DNA of 64,000 nt. It comes from Echinococcus granulosus. Lineage: Eukaryota > Platyhelminthes > Cestoda > Cyclophyllidea > Taeniidae. Shown here in pieces: positions 38,971-50,220 of this stretch. The stretch is taken from contig NW_020170389.1 in the NCBI RefSeq assembly GCF_000524195.1, positions 7,134-71,133 of the forward strand. The letters run 5' to 3'. Position 1 is the first letter of the stretch. Each line of letters opens with the position of its first letter. The notes below the pieces were generated by a model that worked only from the letters and a program-made list of their open reading frames with translations, made no database searches and was not told where the DNA came from. The translations under genes were made by a program, and so were the position numbers.

Positions 38971-40892
38971 AAGATTGTGGCAAACCTCACCGAATTTAGA
39001 TGTACTTTGACTCCCAGGATCTCTGTCGATGAACCGCCTTAAGAAGACTGGCTCAACAAAGTTTGATAGAATCTGTTGATATTCTCAGGGAAGACAGTTC
39101 TTTTCTTAGCCTCCTCAGCATCTTGGAAACTGCATTTTGGCTTCATTACGAACCCCTAGTGAATTAGGCGAACAGGAAATGTTCCGCTGTGAGTCTGCAT
39201 AAACGCATTTGACAACAACAAACATTTTCTTCTATAACAGTCTCACATAATAAACAGTAGGTCAACTTTGAATCCTTTGGGCAAGTGTCCACAGCCTTCA
39301 CTTGTCCATAAGCTGCCAGGTAAAGCGCCACATGGAGCTACTAACCCAGCCCCCGATTAGCATCGAAACGCCTGGGAAGAAAGGGCTGAGAGCCTCTTAT
39401 TATGGGTGGTATAATCACCGTCATCGCGTTTCCTAGTTGTACCAGGCACTTTTGCCGCCGCCACGGTTTTGGCTACCCTCTCGGCGGAGTCCTGTTGAAA
39501 AACCTCTCACGAAGGTCTCAGGCGCCGCTTTGTTGGCAGCGGTAGAACAATCTAATTTAAACGAACAAAATCCTGACTAATTTGTTCAAATCCCCGCAGA
39601 AACGCATGTGATTAGTAAAGCGAAACCGGATTTAAAGAATGGTGTCATAAAGCTGTCACCGTCTGCAATTTTTTGGCATCTGAATGTAGGGTGGGCAAAA
39701 CACCTTATAACATTCACCCTTTGTAGAGCATCGCTCCGCCTTGAACAGTGCCAAATCACCGAACTCCCACATCACACCTTGCAAGGCGAACAGGACAGCG
39801 GATCCATCGAATTTGACGAGAGATGTCAGTGATATGGCGGTTTGCGAACCGTCTTATAGCCTACCTTCATGACCCATGGAGAATTGTTGAGGCAATGAAT
39901 GCGGTACGTGTTGACCAAGAGTGAGAGGAGACGAGGTACAAAAGAGTGGCAAATGGCAAAGTGAAGTTTATCATGTGGTTGTACCTGTAGCATCTTTCCT
40001 TTTTTTCCACTTGTGCCATTTCCACCAACAGTGTGCCTCAGCATAATCGTTCATTTTGCAGCGTTTGCATTGAAGACTCGGATGGGGAGAGAAAAAGGCG
40101 CGTCAAGGTAAATCCCTAAAGCCCTCTTCCACCTGACAATGGTTTTCAGTGTCGTACACTTTGTGCAGCAGCAAAGCATCGCAATTTTTGTTTTACCTTT
40201 GTAGTTCTCATGAGAAACCGACAATAAATTTTCGAGCAACGTTATTCTCTCCTTAATTTTTCCATTCCTATTTTCACCGAATGGGTCAACGCCTGATCCC
40301 CCCAGTGAGGAGCCATTGACACCAAAAGTCCACTTCATTAATATGGAACTGCAGTTTAAGTAATTTATCCTTCCTCATTAAAATTGGCCCGTTTTTGGAA
40401 TTCAGCAAAACAAGGTTTGCTTAGCGGTCTTGCACAGATGGCAAAAGTGAATCCACCTGAGCTATCCCTAGAAAGTAAAGCGTTTTCTTGGGGATCAGGT
40501 CCTCAGGAACATAAAGCACATCCATCACCCTTCCACCTAACCTCTGCCTCAGCGCTTTTGATGGTAGCTCTTCTGCAACAGGAGTCACACAGTGTAGCCG
40601 GTGCCTTAAAGAGGCACCCACGAGTCAGAAGCAGTTGCTACATCGGTTTTATACTGAGCACAAGCGAACTTAACCCCACAGTCAGTGCCAAATCTCGAAT
40701 AATCTGATGAGCCTACAAATTCATTCGCCTTGTGAACTTCATGGTTAGAATTTTCTCTAGCCTGGTGCTTAGCACAATTTATGCACGAATTGCTGCTAGT
40801 AGCAACAGCTACCTCAGAGCAGTCATTCAGCGAAGCACTCAAGCACCTAAGCAGAACACAAAATAGCATCAAAGAGCTAGCCTCTGGCATTC
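38971..40892. other. Gene-free stretch
   Basis: No gene. At about 39440-39540 there is a possible further LTR 3' end, GTCTCAGGCGCCGC followed by TTGGCAGCGG, resembling the LTR/primer-site junction of copy B (53970-53992); support is weak. A small perfect hairpin GGTGCCT/AGGCACC lies at 40600-40618. Confidence 0.45.
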
Positions 40893-41260
40893 ATGCCTCT
40901 CAAACACCGCGTTCTCATTTCATTGCCACTCAGTTTATTTGGTTTTTTGGGTCCCATCCAATCAACCGGAGCGACAACTCAGCTGTCATCCTGTAACTTG
41001 CGGGGTCAGCTGCACAGTAGACGCCTGCAAAATTGCCTTTCGGCGTGCCTTAATGGCCATATTGCAATGCACGAGATCTAGTTGATTGCCCTACGTGGAC
41101 GCATCTTTGCATGTCCATCTTCTAGGAGTCCGTCCAGACTCGAACTTTAAGCATCAGACTTGCACATCGCTCGACCTCCTTCTGTGGTGGTTGGGTCTGG
41201 TGTCCCAGTCTGGAATGCGCATTCAACAATCTTTAGCAGTAAGTAGAGTCGCCACACCCG
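40893..41260 (+). repeat. Dispersed repeat family R3, copy 2
   Basis: This is the plus-strand partner of 26870-27315, sharing the TTGGGTCCCATCCA...CAACTCAG block and downstream segments at about 70-80% identity by eye. Ends are approximate. Confidence 0.45.
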
Positions 41261-44200
41261 ATTGCCTCCTCGTCTCTCCCTCCCAGGGCGTTAAACGATG
41301 AAGGAGGGTGAACAGCACTGGTGGGGTGTTAAAAGATATTAACTGACCAGAAATCCATGCCACCGTGATGACGCTCAAAGGCGCTGAGCCGGACCATCAA
41401 GAGAAGGAACGCCAATCAGCGCACTTCAGGACATGTGGAATGCGATGTTAACTAGTGGACAAAGTGGGAGTTATGAAATGTATGATACACTGCATTGCTA
41501 AATCCTCCTAACCTGGAACGCCTTGTAGAAGTCGCGTTTTCGAAGACTCATAATTCTGAGGCAGTTGATTATTTCAATCTCAGGGACGAGCTGTAAGGCT
41601 ACAGGTTGGTGAAAAACCAGCGCGATTAAACACACCGTTTGAACAAATACCATTCCTTTACACAACTATTCACTTCCATTTGTGGGCGTCAGTTGATGTC
41701 AGGAAACTTAATCGTGCATTATTCATCCAACAAATGAATCTTACCCAGCTGTAGAAACGCTATTGAGCCCTCTTGAGCAATGGAGGCGCAGCAATTAGTC
41801 CGATCTGGACTTGTCACGTGAATGCTTCCGTCCAGTATTGCAGATTACCGCGCATAGCAAGTGACAATGAAAAAGTCACCAAACACGATGGACTTGCGTC
41901 ATCAGTCCTCGTAGAGGCGTCTGCGAGCGAATTAAACAGTTCGAAATTGGCCACCCTGGTGGGGCAGACGAGAAGCGCTCCGGAAGTCCACTTGCAATTA
42001 CTAGGCGATGGCACATGCAGAAAGAGAAGAGCATTAAAGATTGAAAACGCGTGTTGAGTTTGCATTTGTTCGGAACTATAGCGGTCTTCCACTGAGCAAA
42101 GTGCGTATAATCGTCCGACAGAAGATCATAGGAGGCGCGTGAATGTTTATTCCTTAACTTCAACAATAAAAGTTCGGTACACCGCAAGGAAAATGCCGAC
42201 ATTTTCTGAGGTTAAGACGCACCTCCCTTACGCAATGATATACTGCGTCTTTAATGGGAATGAATTACTACGGCTCATGGGGTACCAATTACATCACCAA
42301 TTACATCAGTCCTCTTTTGGCCAGGTCCCAAACAGATTGTGAATGTTATTAGCCACTTTAGTTAGGTCAATCTAGACCAATCTGTTTCCAACACCAGTTC
42401 CCGTAAATATCTGTCACAAGCTGATAAAGAATAGGTGTCACATACTCGTCACACCGAAGTCAGGCAAGAAAGTCATGGTGTCACACATATGTGACGCTGG
42501 TGTCAAATTTGTTAGGTAGGCAAAATATTACCAACAAAGGTATAACTAGGAAAGCTTTTGAAGGGTTCTGGAAGAACTTTACTTAGTTTTACTAAGAAGT
42601 GATAAGAACGATCCGATGACCGAATGTGAACGAGACAAGGAAGGCTGGACTGCCATGTTCCATATCCATTCCCCGCCTTCAGTAGAATGAATGAGTGCCA
42701 TTTTGCCGAAACATAATCTCTATTTACAAGGCCATTTATCTTCTTTTCAAAAGAGACTCTTGACTTTTCCAAAGCCGAAGCCTTGTGCGGACTTTTAAAT
42801 TGTCGGATGCGGATTTATGCTGAGGAGCGTTTTTGCAGGAGTTTTAAAGAGGATTGCAGCCTTTGCATCTCACTTCTGCTGGTGAGGATTTAGTACATGC
42901 AAGACAATAAATTTTACACCTTAGAAATCATTTCAAGCCCCGTAAGTGGCGCAACTGCTAGCTCAGCAAGAGGGAAAGGAGCGACTAAGTATATAGCAAA
43001 ATGGGCGTGTGTTTTAGGGGTTTTGGGCCAATATGTTGGTCATTCGATACAGAAATCGGCCCAAATCCCTCTGATACGGTAAAGAGAGATGCGGCCGCTC
43101 GGTCTTACTTATTTATACAAGCACAATCTGTGGGAGCGTGGAGGAGCTGTGCCAAATCACTGGCATCACATCGGGATTCACACTTTGCATTTCCCAGAAG
43201 GCGGCAGTTGACGGCCAACTGGTGATCGTCAATGTCCATGTAGTAGATGGTAATTTTGGTTGATAAAACTTCATTTCGTATGAATTACCCCACAGTAGTA
43301 TTATTTTTCGACATGTATAGTTTTCGAAAATTCTGATATCAGCCCTGTTATGTGCTTGAGGCTTGTTTTTTCAACCACAATTGATTAGAGAAGATGGATA
43401 GATCAACAGACAGGCAGAAAGGTAGAGAATCTGATAGATATTTAGAGGCGAAGGCACGTAGATCTAGGTTTTCGCCCACCTCAAGAAACGGATGGATGGA
43501 GGGGAGATGCCTACAAGCAATTACACTAAATGCTCAAAAAATTGGCGATTCCATAAACTTAACATTGCCCATGACGTTCTAAGCCTATCGTGATTCATAC
43601 ATTCAAATTGAACTTATTGTAATTCAGGCTTCATTTTAAAAGCATGGGATCTCTAAATATGATGATTGCAAAGCCAATACAACCCATCAGAAAGCGCAAC
43701 TGCTGTCAGCAAGCACCAGGTAAGAGCCATGGAACTATTCATTCTTGATTTTCAAAATTTTTTTCGGGTTTTACAGATAATCTATTTTATGAAGTGTTTA
43801 AGCTCTGAAAAGCATATTCTGCTAATTGGTAGAGCAAGTCCTGGCAAAAATTCGGCAATGTTGAGAGAGGCTACCTACTTATCAATTTAAGTAGTTATAA
43901 CCACCATCGGATTAAGGTGGCGATATATGAAGTCAAATAAATGATTACACCAGTCTTGCTCTCCTCCCACGCATTGTATCCCTCGCTGTTGGTGTTTGCT
44001 TCTGTCCATGCATCTGCTCATTCTCCGATCAAAGTGGCATCCGAGAAAGGCGTCCTGATGTGTGGCTCAGTCGGCGGAGAGGAATGACGACATAATTGAC
44101 GATGCTGTGCCATTCGTCCGCCAAATCCGACAAATTTAGTAAAAAATAAGGTGGTGAGACTTTTATTTAACAATGTTTGGAAAAATTGCTATCATTTAGG

Positions 44201-45620
44201 GAAATCTTAAGTCAAGAGCAGACCAGATAGGCAGTCGGACGGAACCAAAGTAAGGACTAGATGGAGGGACANNNNNNNNNNNNNNNNNNNNNNNNNNNNN
44301 NNNNNNNNNNNNNNNNNNNNNNNNNNNNNNNNNNNNNNNNNNNNNNNNNNNNNNNNNNNNNNNNNNNNNNNCACTAGTTCCAATTGGTGGATTAACTTGT
44401 TTGTCAGTATTCTTTGTCAGCATCTGGCATGCAGAACGCGTGCACAATGAAATACTCTTGCATTCTTTAGCACTAGTCGTTGGACTACTCACCATCACAA
44501 TCGGCCATTCTTTATCAACTAGACAGCACAAGCGCCGTTTCCATCTCGCCTTGCATTTTCACAGCTGGCCGCTCTACCTCCCATGTGGTTGTAGAATACT
44601 CAGAAAAGTACGCAATCACCTAGAAGAGGAGAGTACAATGGAGGGATAAGAAGGGGGCAGCATCTCCCACCCATACCACCCAAAATTTGACATCTTCCTA
44701 AGGCCAATTTTCTTGGTGGTATGAGGTCTTGTGTCACCGTGCAAGAGCAAGAATAGGACCCTCTTCTAGCCAATTCCAAGTTGGACCCAGTAAGTAAACG
44801 ATTTCTGGCAAGTCATTTTATCCAAATATCCTTGGAATGAATTCGTGCCTTTCCCGGGAGCGTGTTCTTTTGTGGAAGCATCTAGAATACACCTGCATCT
44901 ATGACCTTTTTTTCTTTACCAATGTCAGTGTAGACGAACCGCCGCATTACCCACACTGAATATCAGAGAAAAGCCTCCACACCTTAGTCTTTCCGTCACG
45001 CAGACAGGCTCAAGGTATATCCACTAGGGCCATTCAATCGACCTTCCGTAATGAAATGGTCTCGAGCCGACAGAAAAGGGTAGAGAGCAAAGAATCGAGA
45101 GCATCGTACTGGCAGCATGACGCATACCCATGATTGGTCGTGGCAAGTAGCTTAGGACTTCCTACTATTTAAACTTCAACTCTATGTATGATGTATACCG
45201 AAATCGCATGAACCAACGTGCTTTGGAATAACCCCTATCGAAGTCTCAGCAAAGCGTCAATATCACCGGATTCAAAAGCCCTTTCCTTGTGGCAAAAAAT
45301 CATAGCACGAGCTTTGCTTCTGTCTCGCAGTTCAGCTCAATTCACTTGAATACAGACGCACCGCTCGACGCAGAAGGGTAGTCGCAAGGGGCGTCAAGAC
45401 ATGGCGGTCACGACGAGACGGAGCCAACGCGCTTAAATGACGCCCGCTTTGACCGTTCGTGCTTAAGCGCAAATCTTTCCAGAGTCGATGTCAGCTGCCT
45501 ATGCTTTAAAAATAAAAGGTCCGACATTAACCCACGGGGAAGAGTGGGCCGCTTCCCATCCCCCCTTTTTTGCAAACAACCTTCAATAAAGCAAAAAAGG
45601 GAACATAGTGAAAAGAGCAG
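41261..45620. other. Gene-free stretch before STOML2
   Basis: No supportable gene. It contains a short tandem duplication of CCAATTACATCA (about 42284-42307), the second assembly gap (44272-44371), and otherwise undistinguished sequence. Open frames up to about 110 aa lack domains. Confidence 0.5.
44272..44371. other. Assembly gap (100 N)
   Basis: This second placeholder of exactly 100 N is a scaffold join of unknown true length. Confidence 0.99.
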
Positions 45621-45625
45621 AACAA

Positions 45626-45631
45626 TTTATT
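45626..45631 (-). promoter_or_regulatory. Polyadenylation signal AATAAA of STOML2
   Basis: AATAAA on the minus strand lies 55 nt past the STOML2 stop codon (45686), a usual distance for a short 3' UTR. Confidence 0.6.
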
Positions 45632-45685
45632 GATAGTTCAATGGTATTTTGCAGTGATTAGCAATCTTGTTCGTCATTTTACAAG

Positions 45686-48600
45686 TTAATTGTCACCCTT
45701 GACATCACTCGGCTTCTTGGAATAGACCTTTGATGGTAGTACTGGCCTGGAAACCGTTGGCGTCTCATCCACAGCCTTCTCCGTGTTGACTGATTTGAAA
45801 ATCGCTAAAGCCTACAGTAAACCGAGAGAGAAAACGCCTGTAGTCCTTCAGCATCCATTAGGCGAAGAAATAAATGTATCTGTGATGGACGGATAGCTTT
45901 ATGGTTAGATGAAGCCAGTCTAATGGTAAACCAATGAATAAGCAGATAGACAGAGATAACTGAATGCAGGCCTCACCTTGGCCACCATTGTCGAGACATC
46001 TCCAGTCTCCGTGGGCAAAAGCATGGTGTTGTTGGTCTTCGCCAGCTTGCTGAACGCGTCAATGTAGCGCTCCGCGATTGCCATTTGAACTGCGTCGACT
46101 CCATTCTACACATTCAAAAGGTGGGAGGAAAACAATAACATTGAAATTAAAAAAAGGCCATTCGTCCTATTGGAACCAAAAAGGCTTCCCACAACAGTTA
46201 GAGTTTACCGTCATCAGCACTCATCAACATTTTTTAAAAAAGGGACCAACCATATCCTAATTGGGGCTCGTCTAACAGATTAATGGTCATTCTGCTAGAG
46301 GTAGTCAAGTTTAATCTGTGCTACTACCACCACCACTAAGGTCACAAAGACAAGGTTTTACAAAACGCCGCAATCCTGGAGTCCCTAATTGACACCTCAA
46401 CTTTAAAGCAGGATCACCGGATACTGACCGAAAAATACCCGAAAATAGGAAGCACGAGGAGGTCCAGTCACGACTCATAAGTGCAAAATTGGCAAAGAGG
46501 AGGGAGAAAGGATGATGTTAAAAAGCGTCAATTACCTCTCCAGCGATAGCACTGGCGATTACTCTGACGGCGTCCGCACGAGATTCGGCCAGTCGCATGA
46601 TCGCTTCGGCTTCACCTTAGTAAAATCGAAAGGCGAAGGTCAAGTAATCAAAGTAAGAAGACAAGAGGCTGGGCGGAATGTCCTCCAGGCCGTGCTGGTA
46701 GCTCGTCAGCCCCTTCGTACTCGGCAATACATATTCTGCCCTAGTATTATGGCTTTTTTCGTCTTCAGGAACGACCCGGAGCGAAGTGAATAAAAGTGAG
46801 TGAGAGGATAGTAAGAACTCACCAGCAGCCTTGTTAATCGTCTCCACACGCTGACCCTCGGAAGAAAGAATCTGACGTTGTTTAACGCCCTCCGCCCTAT
46901 TGATTTCGGCATCGCGCTGCCCCTCAGATTCGAGAATAGCCGCACGCTTTCGTCGGTCCGCCTCCACCTGCATTTGCATTGCGTCCTTAATCTTTGCCGG
47001 GAGTTGGATATCACCTGCAAGCAAAAGCACGAGTGCGCACACCTCATTAGACAAATCGAAGACTTCGGGGAGTAAGATAGAATGCTTTTACTCCGAGAAG
47101 TGAGTACGACGTTTATCGGCAGCTGGATGCTACCTATGGAGTCACACACATAGTCGAATGAATTAACCCGCTATCTTCCAGTCAGTTTCCCATAACAATG
47201 TACGTCGTTAGGTAAAGTATTTTGATTCCTAGATGAAAAATAAGTTTGTTAGGGCTGGGAAAGAGTCAAAAGCTGGCCGAGAATCTGATATTAGCAGCCC
47301 GTACAAGTCCAATGAACTGCCACACCATGTCAAGGCTTCTGCTTCCGAGGGTGAGCAGCGCACAAATTGCCCTGGCTCCCAGTTGTTCGGTGTAATGAGT
47401 GAATGAAGCAAATGAATGAAAAGAGGAATAAATATTGGGCATTGAAATTAGTGTATCACCTGCTCCGATCCATTCTAAATAAATTGGTGCCGCTAGTGCC
47501 TTTTCTGTCTGATGCATTGCTATTGAGGAGATTAAACGAGGTGTGGCTCATGAAGGGTGCACACTACCAGGTATCGGTTACGAACCAAGTTCAGCAGTTA
47601 CCTCCATAAGAAAGGGCCCGCCTTCAGGCTTTGAACCGGTAATTTGTTGTGGCAATTCATCACAGATGTGCAGTTTACAATTATTAACAATAATGTAGTA
47701 ATCCATGTGTAAAGAATAAACCACAACTGTCATAAACTAACACATAGGGACGTGCAACACAAAAGTTCAACTTTCCCTTGACCTCTTAAACTGCAATTCT
47801 CCTTTTTCACAAAACGATCCAATGGTATCAGTTCTACTACTCCTGGACCCATTACAAGACTTCGCCAGCACGCTGAGTCCGTTCTACAAATACAGCCGTG
47901 TTATAATTTGACACTCCATATTGGACGAACACTCCAGATGGGCTATCTAGGATGAGTCAAGCCTATTCTTCTTAGTCACACTTCCCTCGTAGGTTTCGTA
48001 ACCATCTCCAATTCAAGTGAAAACTTAAGTGAGCTCAAATCACACCTATCAGGCGCAGCCGACACTGCAATACGAGAAATCAACGTGAGAGGAGAAAAGT
48101 GGGCTACAGTAAAGATTACCATCCTGATAGACGGACGAATGTCTATGCTTTATAATGCACAATAAAAGATTGTAAGATCTACGGAAAACCGTGCAAAATT
48201 TTTCGCCATTGGGTACACGAATTATCCATACACGCCCATAGTCCAACCTAAATGCAAACCCGTGGCAAATTCGGTCAATCCAGTAAATACTAAAAAAATC
48301 ACAGGTCTTCAGGCTGATGGTCGGATAAATCGGGAAGCTATTCCATGTACGATCTCTATCAACTATGTCGGCGCTTAACTGGGCGCATAGAAAATAGGAT
48401 CACAATGTCAGTTAATGTCAAAAAGACACTGTACATAAAAACCAAACCAAAAGGGGCTTACGTATTTCGTAGCGAAGACACTCAATACCCCAAGGCTCAG
48501 AGGCTTTGCAGATGGCTCTCACAATGCTGTAGTTCAATGCCTCACGCTCCTTAAACACGTTGTCGAGGGGAATTTTGCCAATCTCCGATCGCATTGTCGT

Positions 48601-49462
48601 TTGGGCCAGCTGAAAAACATCGCAGTAGAGTGAGACTTCAAAGACGATAGCTCCAATTCTTCTAACCGGAGTGGGGGATAGCGGATTTCGTTACGGTATT
48701 TCAGAAAAAATGATTGAAAACAAGAAGTCTGAGCTTACTGGTTACCTGTGTAATTGCGAATTCTGCATCTTCAACCCCATATGAGGCTTTGTAGGGATCC
48801 ATCACCTTAAGAAAGAGGACTCCATTCAGCTGTAACACAACGTTGTCTACAAAGTAGAAAACGAACAGGATATCAGCACAAGCATTAGCGTAAGTACAGT
48901 CATGAACTCAAGTACCACACCTGATGTAATGGCTGCTTGGTCAGGAATGTCAATGGCAATTTCTTTGAGTGACTGAACGTAGGCGATTCTGTCCACAAAC
49001 GGAATGCAAAAGTTCAAACCCTATACCAAGCACTTAAATCAAACAAATATGACTTAGCACTCACTGGACTGAGAACAGCATGAAACTTTCCTAGGCGCTC
49101 TACTATCCATGCTTGGCGCTCTGGCACAAATAGGATGCCCGTGTTAATCGGTGTCCTGTAGTTGCGTGCGGAAGCCGCGAACTAAAGTTGAGTGAGATGG
49201 AGCATGATCAAAAATATTTATTCTGTTCAAAAAAACCTTGCGTGTAATAAGACTGCAAACAGCTACTTCAAAATCGTACATTAATGTCAAGCGCAATCAA
49301 TGGAGCCTGAAATGCTAATTAAACCAATGAAATAAAAATAAGCAAAGCTGTAAATCGCTGCTGTCATGTCTGGACTAGAAGACACAAGAGGTAAAAATCC
49401 CTAATACCTCTAATTACCTTAAGAAACTCCGCCTTTCGTAGGAGTAAGCGAGATGAATTCAT
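45686..49462 (-). CDS. STOML2: Stomatin-like protein 2, mitochondrial (SPFH/prohibitin-domain protein), nine exons
   Basis: Exons: 49462-49418, 49181-49065, 49020-48921, 48846-48746, 48609-48462, 47014-46823, 46615-46536, 46105-45977 and 45811-45686. All have GT...AG borders, and the phases join to 345 aa (human about 356). Residues 1-25 are basic and hydroxylated, fitting a mitochondrial presequence. The SPFH/PHB domain follows: NTGILFVPERQAWIVERLG early, GLNFCIPFVDRIAYVQSLKE, then MDPYKASYGVEDAEFAITQL and AQTTMRSEIGKIPLD. A coiled coil with AMQMQVEADRRKRA starts near residue 182. The C-terminal block AERYIDAFSKLAKTNNTML is conserved in the family. In animals the protein sits on the mitochondrial inner membrane, binds cardiolipin and prohibitins, and organises membrane microdomains. 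The gene is divergent from RRN3. Introns range from 44 to 1,447 bp; the one at 46616-46822 carries LTR sequence. Confidence 0.96.
46660..46786 (+). mobile_element. Solo-LTR fragment of the TRIM family inside a STOML2 intron
   Basis: This stretch has the family signature: ATACATATTCTGCCCTAGTA, then TTTTTTCGTCTTCAGG and CCGGAGCG, matching the 3' half of the LTRs at 53777-53979 and 59181-59379. It lies antisense to STOML2 within the 207-bp intron 46616-46822, of which it makes up more than half. The 5' end is unclear. Confidence 0.65.
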
Positions 49463-50220
49463 AGTCGGGTCCTAGGCTAAAACGCCAACAAGGTTCAAAA
49501 GGCAAATCAGCTCGACCAATAAATAAGCTAAGCATATCTGGACAGCTGCCATTTTTTAATATTAACTCACATCAAGAAGCACCTAAAGCCATAATACCGT
49601 AAGGATTAACCAAATTTATCATACTTTGAAAAAAGAGTTTCGCCTTAACTGTGATGCGTTTAAGAAAAGTAAACGAAAACCCAGATGATTCTTATGTCTC
49701 CAAATAACAAAACAAGTAATTTCTTGCGTACATTTGGGTATTTAAAGATCAGATTGTTGATATTATTGCCATACCTACTTCCCACGTTCTCTCCCATGGG
49801 TTGCCATTTTTCATAAATCTTCCGAAAACAAGTAATTCAATTATGTGCTTTCCGTTTTTACCGTTTAGATGCTCAGTATACAAACATGCAAAAGGTTTTG
49901 TAGGTCATAAACCTCTCATTTGATTGGTAATTGAGGTGCTTCACAGCTGTGGCCCGTGGTGCAATAGTCTCTGTCACGCTTTTTAACCGTACGTATGATG
50001 CCTGAGGTGTTCATGCGAGTGGTTGCATAGTATAGTTCAAAATTTGTAGCTAGTAACAGTGATTTCACATTTGGTCGGAGATAATGATCTTACACATCAG
50101 AACTTCCTATTACTGTCTTCTACTTTTAGTCATGCGCTGGTGTCCTCCACACTGGTAGTGGACCTTGCCTTCACAAATGATTTGGCTACATAAAATGTGT
50201 TACTCTTTTTAGGCATCATA
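49463..50220. promoter_or_regulatory. Divergent intergenic region between STOML2 and RRN3
   Basis: 758 bp separate the two start codons, which point away from each other, so the promoters of both genes must lie here or in untranslated exons. A polypyrimidine acceptor-like TTACTCTTTTTAG at about 50199-50211 just before the RRN3 start suggests a 5' untranslated exon of RRN3 upstream. I see no clear TATA box. Confidence 0.5.

Noticed and set aside
39525..39605. tRNA-like box pair (TTGGCAGCGGTAGA and GTTCAAATCC)
   Set aside because: The second box fits a B-box, but the flanking bases do not form a T-stem or an acceptor stem. The first part is better explained as an LTR/primer-site junction.
46706..47149. 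Alternative minus-strand frame overlapping STOML2 exon 6
   Set aside because: It is a shadow of the real exon 46823-47014 in another frame and runs into intronic LTR sequence.
50197..50220. Upstream ATG extending RRN3 by eight codons
   Set aside because: The ATG lies within a pyrimidine tract directly followed by TTTTTAG, which looks like a splice acceptor. The eight residues (MLLFLGII) do not fit the family, so the ATG at 50221 was preferred.
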